A DNA stretch of 64,000 nucleotides from positions 62,001 to 126,000 of the forward strand of contig NZ_LCZJ02000012.1 in the NCBI RefSeq assembly GCF_001012825.1, written 5' to 3'. The notes beneath the pieces are model-generated. The model ran no database searches, was not told the origin of the DNA, and saw only the letters and a program-made list of their open reading frames with translations. Source of the stretch: Paenibacillus etheri (lineage in GTDB: Bacteria; Bacillota; Bacilli; Paenibacillales; Paenibacillaceae). The position numbers were made by a program, and so were the translations under genes. Numbering within the stretch: the first letter of the stretch is position 1; each line of letters starts with the position of its first letter. Shown one piece after another: positions 34,390 to 42,897 of this stretch.

Positions 34390-35385
34390 ATGGATCGCGA
34401 ACTGGCTCTTGAGATTGTACGGGTAACTGAACTAGGTGCATTATCCTCGGCTCGCTGGATCGGGCGGGGAGATAAAAATGCGGCAGATGATGCAGCCACG
34501 ACTGCCATCCGCTCCATGTTTGATTCTGTCTCCATCGACGGAACCGTCGTCATTGGTGAAGGAGAAATGGATGATGCTCCGATGCTCTATATTGGCGAGA
34601 AAGTTGGAAATCAAAAGGGCCCTTCTGTCGATGTAGCCGTTGATCCTCTGGAAGGCACTGAGGTGGTAGCCTGTGGTCTACACAATGCCCAATCCGTGAT
34701 TGCCATAGCAGATAAGGGCAGCCTGCTGCATGCTCCAGATATTTATATGGAGAAACTCGCTTGCGGTCCTGAGCTTGCTGGGAGACTTAGTCTCGAAGAC
34801 CCTGTAGAGGTCACTCTCCAGAAAGCATGCCACTTCAGTGGCAAGTCCCTCTCCGAGCTAACCGTAATGGTTCTTGACCGCAAACGGCACGAACAACTCA
34901 TTCATAGTCTTCGAGAAGCGGGTGTACGGATTAAGCTGTTAGGTCACGGAGATGTAGCTGGCGCTATTGCGGCTGCACTGCCGGATAGCGATGTCGATTT
35001 GTACATGGGCTCGGGCGGAGCACCCGAAGGTGTCCTTGCCGCCGCTGCACTGAAATGCCTTGGCGGAGAAATGCAAGGCAGATTGCTCCCAGATGGACCA
35101 ATAGAGTTACAGCGCTGTGTACGTATGGGAATTACCAATCCTACGAGAGTGCTATACATGGAGGACATGGTTGGCATAGGTGACGTTCTCTTTGCCGCCA
35201 CAGGTGTAACGTCAGGCGAATTCCTGAACGGCGTCCGTTTCATTGGCAAAGAACGCGCAGAGACACATTCGGTCATCATGCGGGCACAGAGTCGAACGAT
35301 CCGCTACATCCGCAGCATTCATTTCCTACCTGGTAAGGAAATACCGGATGCACCGACTGTTAGACAGAACGTCGCCTCCTTATGA
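34390..35385 (+). CDS. glpX: Class II fructose-1,6-bisphosphatase GlpX
   Basis: This 331-residue metal-dependent phosphatase converts fructose-1,6-bisphosphate to fructose-6-phosphate in gluconeogenesis. The lithium-sensitive phosphatase core motifs are visible: GEGEMDDAPMLYIGE near residue 57 and VDVAVDPLEGTEV near residue 79, with the metal-binding Asp/Glu. GSGGAPEGVLAAAALKCLGG near residue 205 is the GlpX signature. A CTGGAGGG site precedes the ATG. The gene follows ccpN and the dikinase regulator with a 44-base gap, so the three make a glycolysis/gluconeogenesis switch group. A strong terminator follows. Confidence 0.94.
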   Translation: MDRELALEIVRVTELGALSSARWIGRGDKNAADDAATTAIRSMFDSVSIDGTVVIGEGEMDDAPMLYIGEKVGNQKGPSVDVAVDPLEGTEVVACGLHNAQSVIAIADKGSLLHAPDIYMEKLACGPELAGRLSLEDPVEVTLQKACHFSGKSLSELTVMVLDRKRHEQLIHSLREAGVRIKLLGHGDVAGAIAAALPDSDVDLYMGSGGAPEGVLAAAALKCLGGEMQGRLLPDGPIELQRCVRMGITNPTRVLYMEDMVGIGDVLFAATGVTSGEFLNGVRFIGKERAETHSVIMRAQSRTIRYIRSIHFLPGKEIPDAPTVRQNVASL

Positions 35386-35390
35386 ATCAC

Positions 35391-35446
35391 AAAAAAACAG
35401 GCTATCTCACCAGCTCACCCATGGCTAGTGAAATAGTCTGTTTTTT
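35391..35446. terminator. Terminator after glpX
   Basis: A long stem pairs AAAAAACAGGCTAT-TCAC (35391-35410) with GTGAAATAGTCTGTTTTTT (35428-35446), with one or two mismatches. Symmetric A/T tracts suit use between the convergent glpX and stress-protein genes. Confidence 0.88.
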
Positions 35447-35466
35447 ACTAAATAGCTATTCATCTC

Positions 35467-36123
35467 TTATTTATTTCTAATGCGCTCACTCGCTAAGGTA
35501 TCCATGGCATCCATGGTTCCGGTAGCTTGAGCTAAATTTCTCGCTTCTTGCTGATCAGCGGCCCGGAGCGCATCGCTTTCCTTTACACTGCCATCATAGT
35601 TTCTATTCTCAGCTGTATTTATATTCGCGATATCCTCAAAACGGTCTGAGTTCAGACTATTATGCTGTACGAAGATCCGCTTCACTTCTTCCTCCTTCCG
35701 CTCACCCTCCACATCCACCATTACAAGAATATGGCCTTCACCTACGTAGTTATCGTAACGCTTGGCCTCCTCTTCAGGAATGCCAAGACCAATAAGACCG
35801 CCAACTAGTCCACCGCTACCAGCACCTATTGCCGCTCCAGCCAGCGTTGCCGCAAGCGGTCCGGCTGCGATAATCGGCCCAATACCAGGAATAGCCAATG
35901 CGCCTATCCCCATCAGGAGCCCTGTCAAACCACCCAGCAGACCACCAGTAGCTATTCTTTCCGGCGCTTGGGTCCCTGACTCATCTCTAAGCGTATCCGC
36001 ACTCTTGTTATTTCTCGCGATAATCGAAATGTCCTCCGTCCTGCAGCCTTGACGTTTCAACTCTTCAATAGCCCTCGAAGCTTCGTATTCGGCACCAAAA
36101 ACACCCACGATTCTCTTATTCAT
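35467..36123 (-). CDS. General stress protein 17M-like, glycine-zipper protein
   Basis: This 218-residue protein has an N-terminal domain of the general-stress-protein-17M type (RIVGVFGAEYEASRAIEELKRQGCRTEDISIIARN). A very glycine/alanine-rich hydrophobic segment follows near residues 80-120 (GGLLGGLTGLLMGIGALAIPG, then AGAAIGAGSGGLVGGLIGLG), which resembles a glycine zipper that inserts in membranes. The C-terminal tail is charged and polar. A perfect AGGAGGT lies 9 bases before the ATG at 36123. The upstream ATG at 36129 abuts it. Induction by general stress is known for relatives, but I cannot see a sigma-B promoter with confidence. Confidence 0.82.
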   Translation of the reverse strand: MNKRIVGVFGAEYEASRAIEELKRQGCRTEDISIIARNNKSADTLRDESGTQAPERIATGGLLGGLTGLLMGIGALAIPGIGPIIAAGPLAATLAGAAIGAGSGGLVGGLIGLGIPEEEAKRYDNYVGEGHILVMVDVEGERKEEEVKRIFVQHNSLNSDRFEDIANINTAENRNYDGSVKESDALRAADQQEARNLAQATGTMDAMDTLASERIRNK

Positions 36124-36325
36124 CTCCATTACCTCCTAGTGATCGAAGTTAGCTCATACGTTCAGCTTCATAGCTTACTTAACCAAACTGGGCATGGATA
36201 AACTTCTATCTCAGAATTCGCATTCCATTCCAAGTAATGGTCCCACTAAAATATGCTGTATAATAAAAGAAGACGGGCAAAATTGCCCTTGGTTAACTCT
36301 ATAAAAGAAAGAGACTGAAGAAATC

Positions 36326-37174
36326 ATGGCGATATTTAATTATAATTCTGAGCGTCCCTTCAGAGGTGATCCCGATTTGCATCTCCATTACTGGGGTCGG
36401 GAGCAGTGTCTACCTGGGCATTTTTTCGGACCAGGGGTTCGTGACGTATACAAAATACATTTCATTCATGAGGGAACAGGAACGGTATCTGTGGGAGAAC
36501 AGACCCATATCCTGCAAGCAGGACAAGCTTTTATTACCTACCCTCATATCGTTACTTCTTATGCAGCAGACCTATCAAAGCCCTGGACCTATTCTTGGGT
36601 AGCTTTCACCGGAGTACAGGTATCATATATTTTATCCAAAACTTCCTTATCGCCTGAGCAGCCAATCTTCCCGATGGATGAACAGCTTATGCCTAATCTC
36701 TACGAGCGCCTGACAGAAGCAGCCGACACTTCGGATTGTCTTGATCTGCCGCTAAAAGCGATTATGTATGATTTTTTCTCCCTTTTGCTTCAAGAAGTGC
36801 CAGCTGTTCCGGATGTACTTCCTTTACCGCGTCAAAAGAGTATTTACGTCGAGCAAAGTCTGCACTTTTTGCATACACATTATTGTGAGAACATTTCCGT
36901 GGAGATGCTGTCTTCTTCTCTCAAACTGGATCGCAAATATTTATCTTCCTTGTTCAAACGGACCATTGGTATGCCACCGCAGCAGTATTTATTAAATTAC
37001 CGAATCGCTAAAGCATGCGAGCTTCTGACAGAAACCCTTTGTACTATCGGTGAGATCTCGCGTTCTGTCGGCTATCAGGACCCCTTACTCTTTTCGCGGA
37101 TGTTCAAGAAGGTGAAAGGTTGTTCTCCAAAAGAATACCGTGTCCGTCATCTCGAAAATGACATTGTGCTATAA
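36326..37174 (+). CDS. AraC-family transcriptional regulator
   Basis: This 282-residue regulator has an N-terminal cupin-type sensor (HFIHEGTGTVSVGEQTHILQAGQAFITYP, about 46-76) and a C-terminal double helix-turn-helix (about 175-275: NISVEMLSSSLKLDRKYLSSLFKRTIGMPPQQYLLNYRIAKA, then IGEISRSVGYQDPLLFSRMFKK). This layout is typical of regulators of sugar utilisation. An aldo/keto reductase gene follows after about 95 bases on the same strand and may be the target. GAAAGAGA precedes the ATG weakly. Confidence 0.9.
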   Translation: MAIFNYNSERPFRGDPDLHLHYWGREQCLPGHFFGPGVRDVYKIHFIHEGTGTVSVGEQTHILQAGQAFITYPHIVTSYAADLSKPWTYSWVAFTGVQVSYILSKTSLSPEQPIFPMDEQLMPNLYERLTEAADTSDCLDLPLKAIMYDFFSLLLQEVPAVPDVLPLPRQKSIYVEQSLHFLHTHYCENISVEMLSSSLKLDRKYLSSLFKRTIGMPPQQYLLNYRIAKACELLTETLCTIGEISRSVGYQDPLLFSRMFKKVKGCSPKEYRVRHLENDIVL

Positions 37175-37269
37175 ACTTCTTCCTTGCTGACATACGTTTG
37201 TCCGGGATCTTTCGCTACAATAAGGACGTAACGTAATCAGAAATAAGTCTTTTTTAGGAGGAAATAACG

Positions 37270-38259
37270 ATGTATAACGCAAGCGCTACCAGATATGACA
37301 ATATGAAATATAACCGCACTGGAAAAAGCGGTCTACTCCTTCCGGCGATCTCGCTTGGACTATGGCATAACTTTGGCGGAAACGACTTATTCGAGAATGG
37401 TCGCGCCATGGCAAGAAGAGCTTTCGATCTTGGAATCACTCATTTTGATCTCGCTAATAACTACGGTCCCCCAGCTGGCTCCGCAGAAGAAAGCTTTGGT
37501 CAGATCCTTAAGAAGGATCTTGCTCCTTATCGTGATGAAATGGTCATCTCTACTAAGGCCGGATATTATATGTGGGCCGGTCCTTATGGCGAATGGGGCT
37601 CCAAGAAATATCTCGTCTCTAGCCTAGACCAAAGCTTGAAACGTATGGGTCTTGATTATGTAGATATTTTCTATCACCACCGTCCAGATCCAAATACACC
37701 ACTGGAAGAAACTATGGCTGCGCTGGATCTCATTGTACGCCAAGGCAAAGCGCTGTATGTTGGGATTTCGAATTACAACCCTGAACAGACACGCGAAGCG
37801 GCACAAATTCTGCGTCGGCTTGGAACGCCATGCCTGATTCATCAACCTAACTACTCCATGATGTCCCGTTGGATTGAAGATGGCTTGCAGGATGTATTGG
37901 CTGAGGAAGGCATCGGCTCCATTGTGTTCTCCCCACTACAAGGTGGCATACTAACCGATCGCTATCTAAACGGAATCGCTCCTGATTCTCGTGCTGCTGG
38001 ACCAAGTGTATTCCTGTCCGAAGATGCCATTACGGAAGAGAAGATCGCTAAGGTTCGCAAACTGAACGAGATTGCTGCTGCACGTGGACAAAAAATGTCT
38101 CAGCTAGCGTTATCTTGGGTACTCCGCGGAGGTAAAGTCACTTCAGCTTTGATCGGTGCAAGTAAGGTGAGCCAGATTGAAGATGCAGTCGCTTCCTTGA
38201 ATGCACCAGAGCTAAGTGCAGAAGAGCTGGAGCAAATCGAGACGATTTTGCGAGGATAA
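37270..38259 (+). CDS. Aldo/keto reductase, YghZ (glyceraldehyde-3-phosphate reductase) type
   Basis: This 329-residue NADPH-dependent TIM-barrel oxidoreductase is close in layout to E. coli YghZ/GprA, which reduces L-glyceraldehyde-3-phosphate and methylglyoxal. The catalytic set is Asp in THFDLANNYGPP near residues 57-68 with Tyr in the same segment, Lys in VISTKAGYY near residue 98, and His in YHHRPDP near residue 138. The C-terminal SALIGASKVSQIEDAV segment binds the cofactor. AGGAGG lies 10 bases before the ATG. It is followed by a strong terminator shared with the convergent ZIP gene. Confidence 0.9.
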   Translation: MYNASATRYDNMKYNRTGKSGLLLPAISLGLWHNFGGNDLFENGRAMARRAFDLGITHFDLANNYGPPAGSAEESFGQILKKDLAPYRDEMVISTKAGYYMWAGPYGEWGSKKYLVSSLDQSLKRMGLDYVDIFYHHRPDPNTPLEETMAALDLIVRQGKALYVGISNYNPEQTREAAQILRRLGTPCLIHQPNYSMMSRWIEDGLQDVLAEEGIGSIVFSPLQGGILTDRYLNGIAPDSRAAGPSVFLSEDAITEEKIAKVRKLNEIAAARGQKMSQLALSWVLRGGKVTSALIGASKVSQIEDAVASLNAPELSAEELEQIETILRG

Positions 38260-38279
38260 TTGTGGATTAAACCATAAAG

Positions 38280-38337
38280 ACGGCCAATGAGGTCAGGCAG
38301 CTTAAGCTGCTCTGGCACTTCATTGGCCGTTTTTTTC
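38280..38337. terminator. Convergent terminator between the aldo/keto reductase and ZIP genes
   Basis: An 11-bp stem (ACGGCCAATGA at 38280-38290 with TCATTGGCCGT at 38320-38330) encloses an inner AGCAGC/GCTGCT-like hairpin and is followed by TTTTTTT. Confidence 0.92.
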
Positions 38338-38341
38338 CTAC

Positions 38342-39073
38342 TCACCCAAATATCTGCGTGATATACACCATAATCAATAATCCAAAGATAAACGAATACG
38401 TCGAAGGCCGTTCGTAACCATGACCGTGACTCTCCGGAATAAGTTCCTTGTAGACGATGAACAGCATAGCCCCGGCTGCAAAGGCAAGACCATAGCCCAC
38501 AACATTCTGTAGGTAACTCGCCGTAAAATACCCGATAACCGCAGATACCATTTCCATAAACCCGGTAAGCGTAACGATTCCCAAGGCTTTTAGCTTACTT
38601 GTTCTAGAATTCATCAGAAAGACTGCGAGAATCAATCCTTCTGGCATATTTTGCGCACCAATAGCAATCGCCACGGTAGGACCTAGACTAGCCTGTTCAC
38701 TGGCATAACTGAATCCCGTACTAAGGCCTTCTGGTATGTTGTGAATGAACAACGCGATCAAAACAAGCAACGCCTTCGAATCCATATTGGTATATCCGGG
38801 TTTATTCTCGACGTCGATATGCGGGATATTTTTTTCAATTAAATCAAGCAGCAGTACTCCTGTAATCAGACCCAAGGTTAAAGCAATAATTCCCGATTCT
38901 TTAATTGCCTGTGGCATGAGTCCAAATGTAGAAGCCGATACCATAATACCTGCTGTAAAAGCAACGAGAACGTCCTTCCATTTCTCAGATAACCTCTTCA
39001 CAAACAGGATCGGAAACGCTCCAATAACCGTAGCCATTGCTGATACAAAGCTGCCAATAAGCGCTGTTTCCAA
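38342..39073 (-). CDS. ZIP-family divalent metal transporter
   Basis: This 243-residue transporter has about eight membrane helices and the two metal-binding helix motifs of the ZIP/GufA branch: LFIHNIPEGLSTGFSYA near residue 111 and AIGAQNMPEGLILAVF near residue 139. The His/Asn and Glu residues form the binuclear metal site. Zinc is the usual cargo, although iron or manganese are possible. The family runs metal into the cytoplasm. I see no Zur-like site in the 170 bases upstream. Confidence 0.88.
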   Translation of the reverse strand: METALIGSFVSAMATVIGAFPILFVKRLSEKWKDVLVAFTAGIMVSASTFGLMPQAIKESGIIALTLGLITGVLLLDLIEKNIPHIDVENKPGYTNMDSKALLVLIALFIHNIPEGLSTGFSYASEQASLGPTVAIAIGAQNMPEGLILAVFLMNSRTSKLKALGIVTLTGFMEMVSAVIGYFTASYLQNVVGYGLAFAAGAMLFIVYKELIPESHGHGYERPSTYSFIFGLLIMVYITQIFG

Positions 39074-39174
39074 GCTTTCAACTCCTTTGGTACAAGTTCG
39101 GATAGACCAACATATGTTAACACAAAAAGTATTATTACTTCTATATAGCTTTTCCGAATGATACGCTAATCATA

Positions 39175-39215
39175 AAAGACCCCCATAGGCTCGATTCATA
39201 CCTAAGGAGGTCTTT
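39175..39215 (-). terminator. Terminator after the phn-type transporter operon
   Basis: Read on the minus strand, AAAGACCTCC (plus 39206-39215) pairs with GGGGGTCTTT (plus 39175-39184), ten pairs with one G-U, and runs into TTATG. It lies about 25 bases after the last permease stop. Confidence 0.78.
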
Positions 39216-39241
39216 GTCTAACATGTAATTATGCGGTTCAG

Positions 39242-40045
39242 TTACACTAGCTTCTTCCGAATCATGCCGGAAATCAGGTCAATAATCGTAATCATTGCAA
39301 TGATGCCTAGTAGTATAATCCCGACACGGTCCCAATTCCGTGTACTAAGTGCAAAGATTAACGGTGTGCCAATTCCACCTGCCCCAATTACACCCAGAAT
39401 CGTAGCTGAGCGAACGTTAATTTCGAACCTGTATAAGGTGTAGGACAGAAATCCTGGCAATACCTGCGGCAAGACAGCAAACCATAAAACCTGTATGCGG
39501 CTCGCGCCAGAAGAGATTAAGGCTTCTAGTGGACCGTTATCAATATTCTCAATCTCATCCGCGAACAATTTGCCGAGCATGCCGACAGAATGCAGTCCTA
39601 GAGCCAGTACGCCCGCAAATGAACCCGGCCCTACAGCCTTGATGAACAACAAAGCCATAATGATCTCAGGAAATGTCCTTATAAAGCTTAACATTAGCTT
39701 GCCGGAGCCCGAAATCGCCTTTCGCTTGCTCATGTTGACCGCAGCCCAAAAAGCAAAAGGGATACATATGAAGGTCGAGATAAAAGTCCCTAAAATTGAA
39801 ATAGCTAACGTCTCAAGCAATCCTCGAAGCAGATCCTCCCCATCTGGTAAATAAACGAAGGCCCAGTCAGGTGAGAATATCCCGGCAAAGATTGCCTTAG
39901 TAATGATCCCTGCGGTTTCCTTGAATCCATTAAACGGCACTCCCGAAAAAGCCCAAATGTACACTGCCGGTAATGCTATATAAATCAGCCAACGGAAACG
40001 ATTTTTACGAGGTTTGGGGATTAGGGTATTCCATGATTTACTCAT
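39242..40045 (-). CDS. phnE: PhnE-type ABC permease (second)
   Basis: This 267-residue membrane protein has about six helices and the binding-protein-dependent permease loop EALISSGASRIQVLWFAVLPQVLP near residue 175. It belongs to the PhnE/PtxC group that imports phosphonates, phosphite or related phosphorus compounds. It starts inside the last four bases of the first permease gene. The N-terminus is basic (PKPRKNRFRW) before helix 1. With its neighbour it forms a heterodimeric channel. It is the last gene of the operon and is followed by a terminator. Confidence 0.9.
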   Translation of the reverse strand: MSKSWNTLIPKPRKNRFRWLIYIALPAVYIWAFSGVPFNGFKETAGIITKAIFAGIFSPDWAFVYLPDGEDLLRGLLETLAISILGTFISTFICIPFAFWAAVNMSKRKAISGSGKLMLSFIRTFPEIIMALLFIKAVGPGSFAGVLALGLHSVGMLGKLFADEIENIDNGPLEALISSGASRIQVLWFAVLPQVLPGFLSYTLYRFEINVRSATILGVIGAGGIGTPLIFALSTRNWDRVGIILLGIIAMITIIDLISGMIRKKLV

Positions 40046-40833
40046 ATTAATTTCTCCCGCAGCTTAGTGCTTACATAATCAATAATCAATACTACTGCTA
40101 ATGTGAACAAGATGATGGTGCAAGTCTTGTCGTATTCTAAAAAGCCTAATGTCACTTCATAGTAATGGCCGATTCCACCCGCTCCTACCAAACCCAAAAC
40201 TGCTGCAGCGCGGACATTGATCTCAAAAGCATACAGCACATAAGACATGAAATGAGCCTGTACCTGCGGAATGACTCCGAACATAATTCGTTGCGTCTTA
40301 TTCGCTCCGACTGAAGTCATTGCTTCCAAAGGTCCCTGTTCAATCGTCTCCAACGATTCATAGGTAAGCTTGGCGATCAGCCCCAGCGAAAATACCGTCA
40401 AAGCAAATATTCCCGGAAGCGCACCAAGTCCAAAAATGGCGACAAAGATAGAAGCCAGCAGCAGATCAGGAATTGTGCGGATCAAATTCAGCACCATACG
40501 CACTGGATAATGAAGCCATCGGCTTTGCGTAATATTACTTGCACACAGCAGTGCAACGGGAACCGCGAGAATGGCACCAAACGTTGTACCGACCAATGCC
40601 ATCCGGATCGTCTCCAGCATCGCATCTATAATATTGTCAAAATACCCCCAGTTTGGAGGGAACATTTCCTTAAGCAGATCCAGCATATTCGGCAGGCCGG
40701 AGATCAGCTCACCGATGGATGAATCGGTCAAAACCGCACTTCTCCACAGTAATACTACTAATATAATGGCTGTAAAATAATGCTTTATCTTCCTTGGCGG
40801 TTTGGGATGTAGCTTCTCTGCATTCGCACTCAT
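40042..40833 (-). CDS. phnE: PhnE-type ABC permease (first)
   Basis: This 263-residue membrane protein is a paralogue of the downstream permease. Six predicted helices are visible, and the ATPase-docking loop is LEAMTSVGANKTQRIMFGVIPQV near residue 172. GLVGAGGIGHYYEV near residue 220 is shared by the group. Its ATG follows GGAGGC by 8 bases and sits one base after the phnC stop. Two non-identical PhnE copies in one operon are common in Bacillota. Confidence 0.9.
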   Translation of the reverse strand: MSANAEKLHPKPPRKIKHYFTAIILVVLLWRSAVLTDSSIGELISGLPNMLDLLKEMFPPNWGYFDNIIDAMLETIRMALVGTTFGAILAVPVALLCASNITQSRWLHYPVRMVLNLIRTIPDLLLASIFVAIFGLGALPGIFALTVFSLGLIAKLTYESLETIEQGPLEAMTSVGANKTQRIMFGVIPQVQAHFMSYVLYAFEINVRAAAVLGLVGAGGIGHYYEVTLGFLEYDKTCTIILFTLAVVLIIDYVSTKLREKLI

Positions 40834-40834
40834 A

Positions 40835-41617
40835 TCACATGCCTCCGCTTACAGGCTCACCTAACAACTCATCCTGATGAATCGGTCTTCCGTATATCTC
40901 AGCAAACTTCTCATCCGTTGCCTCCGATACAGGACCATCGAAGACCACTTCTCCTGCCCGAAGCCCAATAATCCGGGTAGCATATTCTCTAGCGAGATCG
41001 ATAAAATGCAAGTTCACGATAGTGGTAATTCCAAGCTCCACATTAATCTTTTTCAAATCATCCATAACCTGTTTGGTCGTGAGCGGATCCAGTGAAGCGA
41101 CAGGTTCATCTGCAAGAATAATTTGCGCCTCCTGCGCAAGAACACGAGCAATAGCCACGCGCTGCTGCTGACCTCCAGATAGCTGATCTGCACGTGTATA
41201 GGCCTTCTCGGCAATATTGACCCGATCGAGTGACTCGAAGGCTAAATCAATATCCTTTTGTGGGAATCTGCCAATTATCGTGCGTATTGTGGAATGATAG
41301 CCGACCCGGCCTGCCAGTACATTACGAAGCACAGTCGTACGTTTCACTAAGTTGAAACTTTGGAAGATCATTCCGATATTTCTACGGATCATTCGTAGCT
41401 GGCTTCCCTTAGCCTTCGTGATGGACTGCCCATTTATAAGAATATCGCCTTCTGAAATATCATGTAGCCGGTTAATGGAACGTAGCAGGGTTGACTTCCC
41501 CGCTCCAGAAAGACCAACAATAGCTACAAATTCTCCTGCTGGAATAGTCAGGTTAATGTTGTTTAAGCCTTTCGTTCCGTTTAGATAAGTCTTGGACACA
41601 TTACGAAGCTCTATCAT
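40835..41617 (-). CDS. phnC: PhnC-type ABC transporter ATPase
   Basis: This 260-residue ATPase powers the PhnE channel. Walker A is GLSGAGKST near residue 34, the Q-loop is GMIFQSFNL near residue 86, the signature is [14 protein letters not shown] near residue 145, and Walker B is [12 protein letters not shown] near residue 168. The H-loop is in [11 protein letters not shown] near residue 198, and histidine after Asn-Leu is the PhnC form. The closely spaced permease genes follow. A hairpin between phnD and this gene probably sets a lower level for the ATPase than for the binding protein. Confidence 0.93.
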   Translation of the reverse strand: MIELRNVSKTYLNGTKGLNNINLTIPAGEFVAIVGLSGAGKSTLLRSINRLHDISEGDILINGQSITKAKGSQLRMIRRNIGMIFQSFNLVKRTTVLRNVLAGRVGYHSTIRTIIGRFPQKDIDLAFESLDRVNIAEKAYTRADQLSGGQQQRVAIARVLAQEAQIILADEPVASLDPLTTKQVMDDLKKINVELGITTIVNLHFIDLAREYATRIIGLRAGEVVFDGPVSEATDEKFAEIYGRPIHQDELLGEPVSGGM

Positions 41618-41659
41618 GAAATCATTCCTTTATGTGTTTTCGTATATTCGTATAAAAGA

Positions 41660-41697
41660 GATAGCCAGGTCCGGGGGGGAATCCGGAGCTGGCTATC
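41660..41697 (-). terminator. Attenuating hairpin between phnD and phnC
   Basis: GATAGCCAG (41660-41668) pairs perfectly with CTGGCTATC (41689-41697), and an inner TCCGG/CCGGA stem surrounds a run of seven Gs. On the minus strand the hairpin is followed by TCTTTTATA. Placed between the binding-protein gene and the rest of the operon, it is best read as a partial terminator or mRNA stabiliser. Confidence 0.72.
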
Positions 41698-41746
41698 CTT
41701 AATGCCTGTTATACACCAACATCGTTGTATCCTTGAATGGCCTGAA

Positions 41747-42724
41747 CTACTCGGTTTTTACTTTATCGTTGTATTCACGAACAATGTCAAAGTTGCTATC
41801 TTGTGACTTCACATAACCTTCATGAGAGTAAATATCTTTGATAATTTCATGGCCTTCTTTGTCAGCAGCGATATCAATGAATGCCTGCTGAATTTTCTCC
41901 ATCCATTCCTTATTCATATCTGAACGGACCGAAATCGTATCATTAGGGATTTTATCCGTAAAGGCAAGAACACGGGTATCTTCAAATACTTTCGGATAAT
42001 CTTTAATAACAATATTCCGGGCATCTTGGAAAATAGCTGCTGCGTCTACGTCACCGTTCAGTACAGCGAGTACGCCTTGGTCATGTCCCTTAACCGTGAT
42101 GGCTTGTACATCTTTCAACGGATCAAGTCCCGCATCCATTAGTGTTGCAGCCGGCCATACAAAACCTGCTGAGGAAGTAACGTTTTGATAAGCGATTTTT
42201 TTGCCTTTCAAATCGGCAACGGATTGGATCGCAGAATCCTTCTTAACGATAATCATAGATTTATAGAAATCAGCCAATTCATCTGTCGGAGCACCCGTTT
42301 CATCATTTACGCCAAAACGTTGAGCTTGAAGAATAACTTCAGCAGCTCCTTTTTCCTTGGCCAATACGTAAGCTGTTGGAGGAAGGAAACCCACATCTAC
42401 TTTTTTGGAAGCCATAGCTTCGATAACAGTGTTGTAATCAGTAGAGACACTTACTTCTACAGGAATACCGAGTTTATCACCCAGTAATTTTTCAAGAGGT
42501 TTCGCCTTAGCTTCGAGCGTATCCGCATTTTGGGAAGGGACAAATTGTACTGTGAGCTTCTCTGGAACATAACCCTCTGCTACAGGAGCTGCCGTTTCCT
42601 TCGGTGCATTTGCTCCATCCGTCGATCCTTGGTTTGCAGTATTGGTAGTATTGTTAGCACCACAACCACTAAGCAAAGTAATAGACATCATTAGCGGCAA
42701 TACGAACCTACTTATTTTTCTCAA
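41747..42724 (-). CDS. phnD: PhnD-type phosphorus-compound-binding lipoprotein
   Basis: This 325-residue lipoprotein is the substrate receptor of the PhnCEE transporter. The signal ends in the lipobox LLSGC (Cys21 from the chosen start), followed by an Asn/Thr linker. The mature protein shows the PhnD/PtxB pattern LTVQFVPSQNADTLEAKAKPLEKLLGDKLG and VGFLPPTAYVLAKEKGAAEVILQ, then YKSMIIVKKDSAIQSVADLKGKKIAY. I chose the TTG at 42724 because GGAGGT lies 8 bases upstream. The GTG at 42739 overlaps that site. Whether the ligand is a phosphonate, phosphite or a phosphate ester cannot be told. Confidence 0.9.
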   Translation of the reverse strand: MRKISRFVLPLMMSITLLSGCGANNTTNTANQGSTDGANAPKETAAPVAEGYVPEKLTVQFVPSQNADTLEAKAKPLEKLLGDKLGIPVEVSVSTDYNTVIEAMASKKVDVGFLPPTAYVLAKEKGAAEVILQAQRFGVNDETGAPTDELADFYKSMIIVKKDSAIQSVADLKGKKIAYQNVTSSAGFVWPAATLMDAGLDPLKDVQAITVKGHDQGVLAVLNGDVDAAAIFQDARNIVIKDYPKVFEDTRVLAFTDKIPNDTISVRSDMNKEWMEKIQQAFIDIAADKEGHEIIKDIYSHEGYVKSQDSNFDIVREYNDKVKTE

Positions 42725-42897
42725 ACGGAAGACCTCCACTGTTCTCTTTTTTTTTAGTACTTCTAGACTATAAATATTTTGTATTAAATCTAAGGCATCT
42801 AACTATTAAATATATGTAAAATTTATTTCAATCTCTTAAAATTTCCAAATTATCTGATAGAATGAGGTCTGAACTTATTATCCGTAGGAGGCTACCC

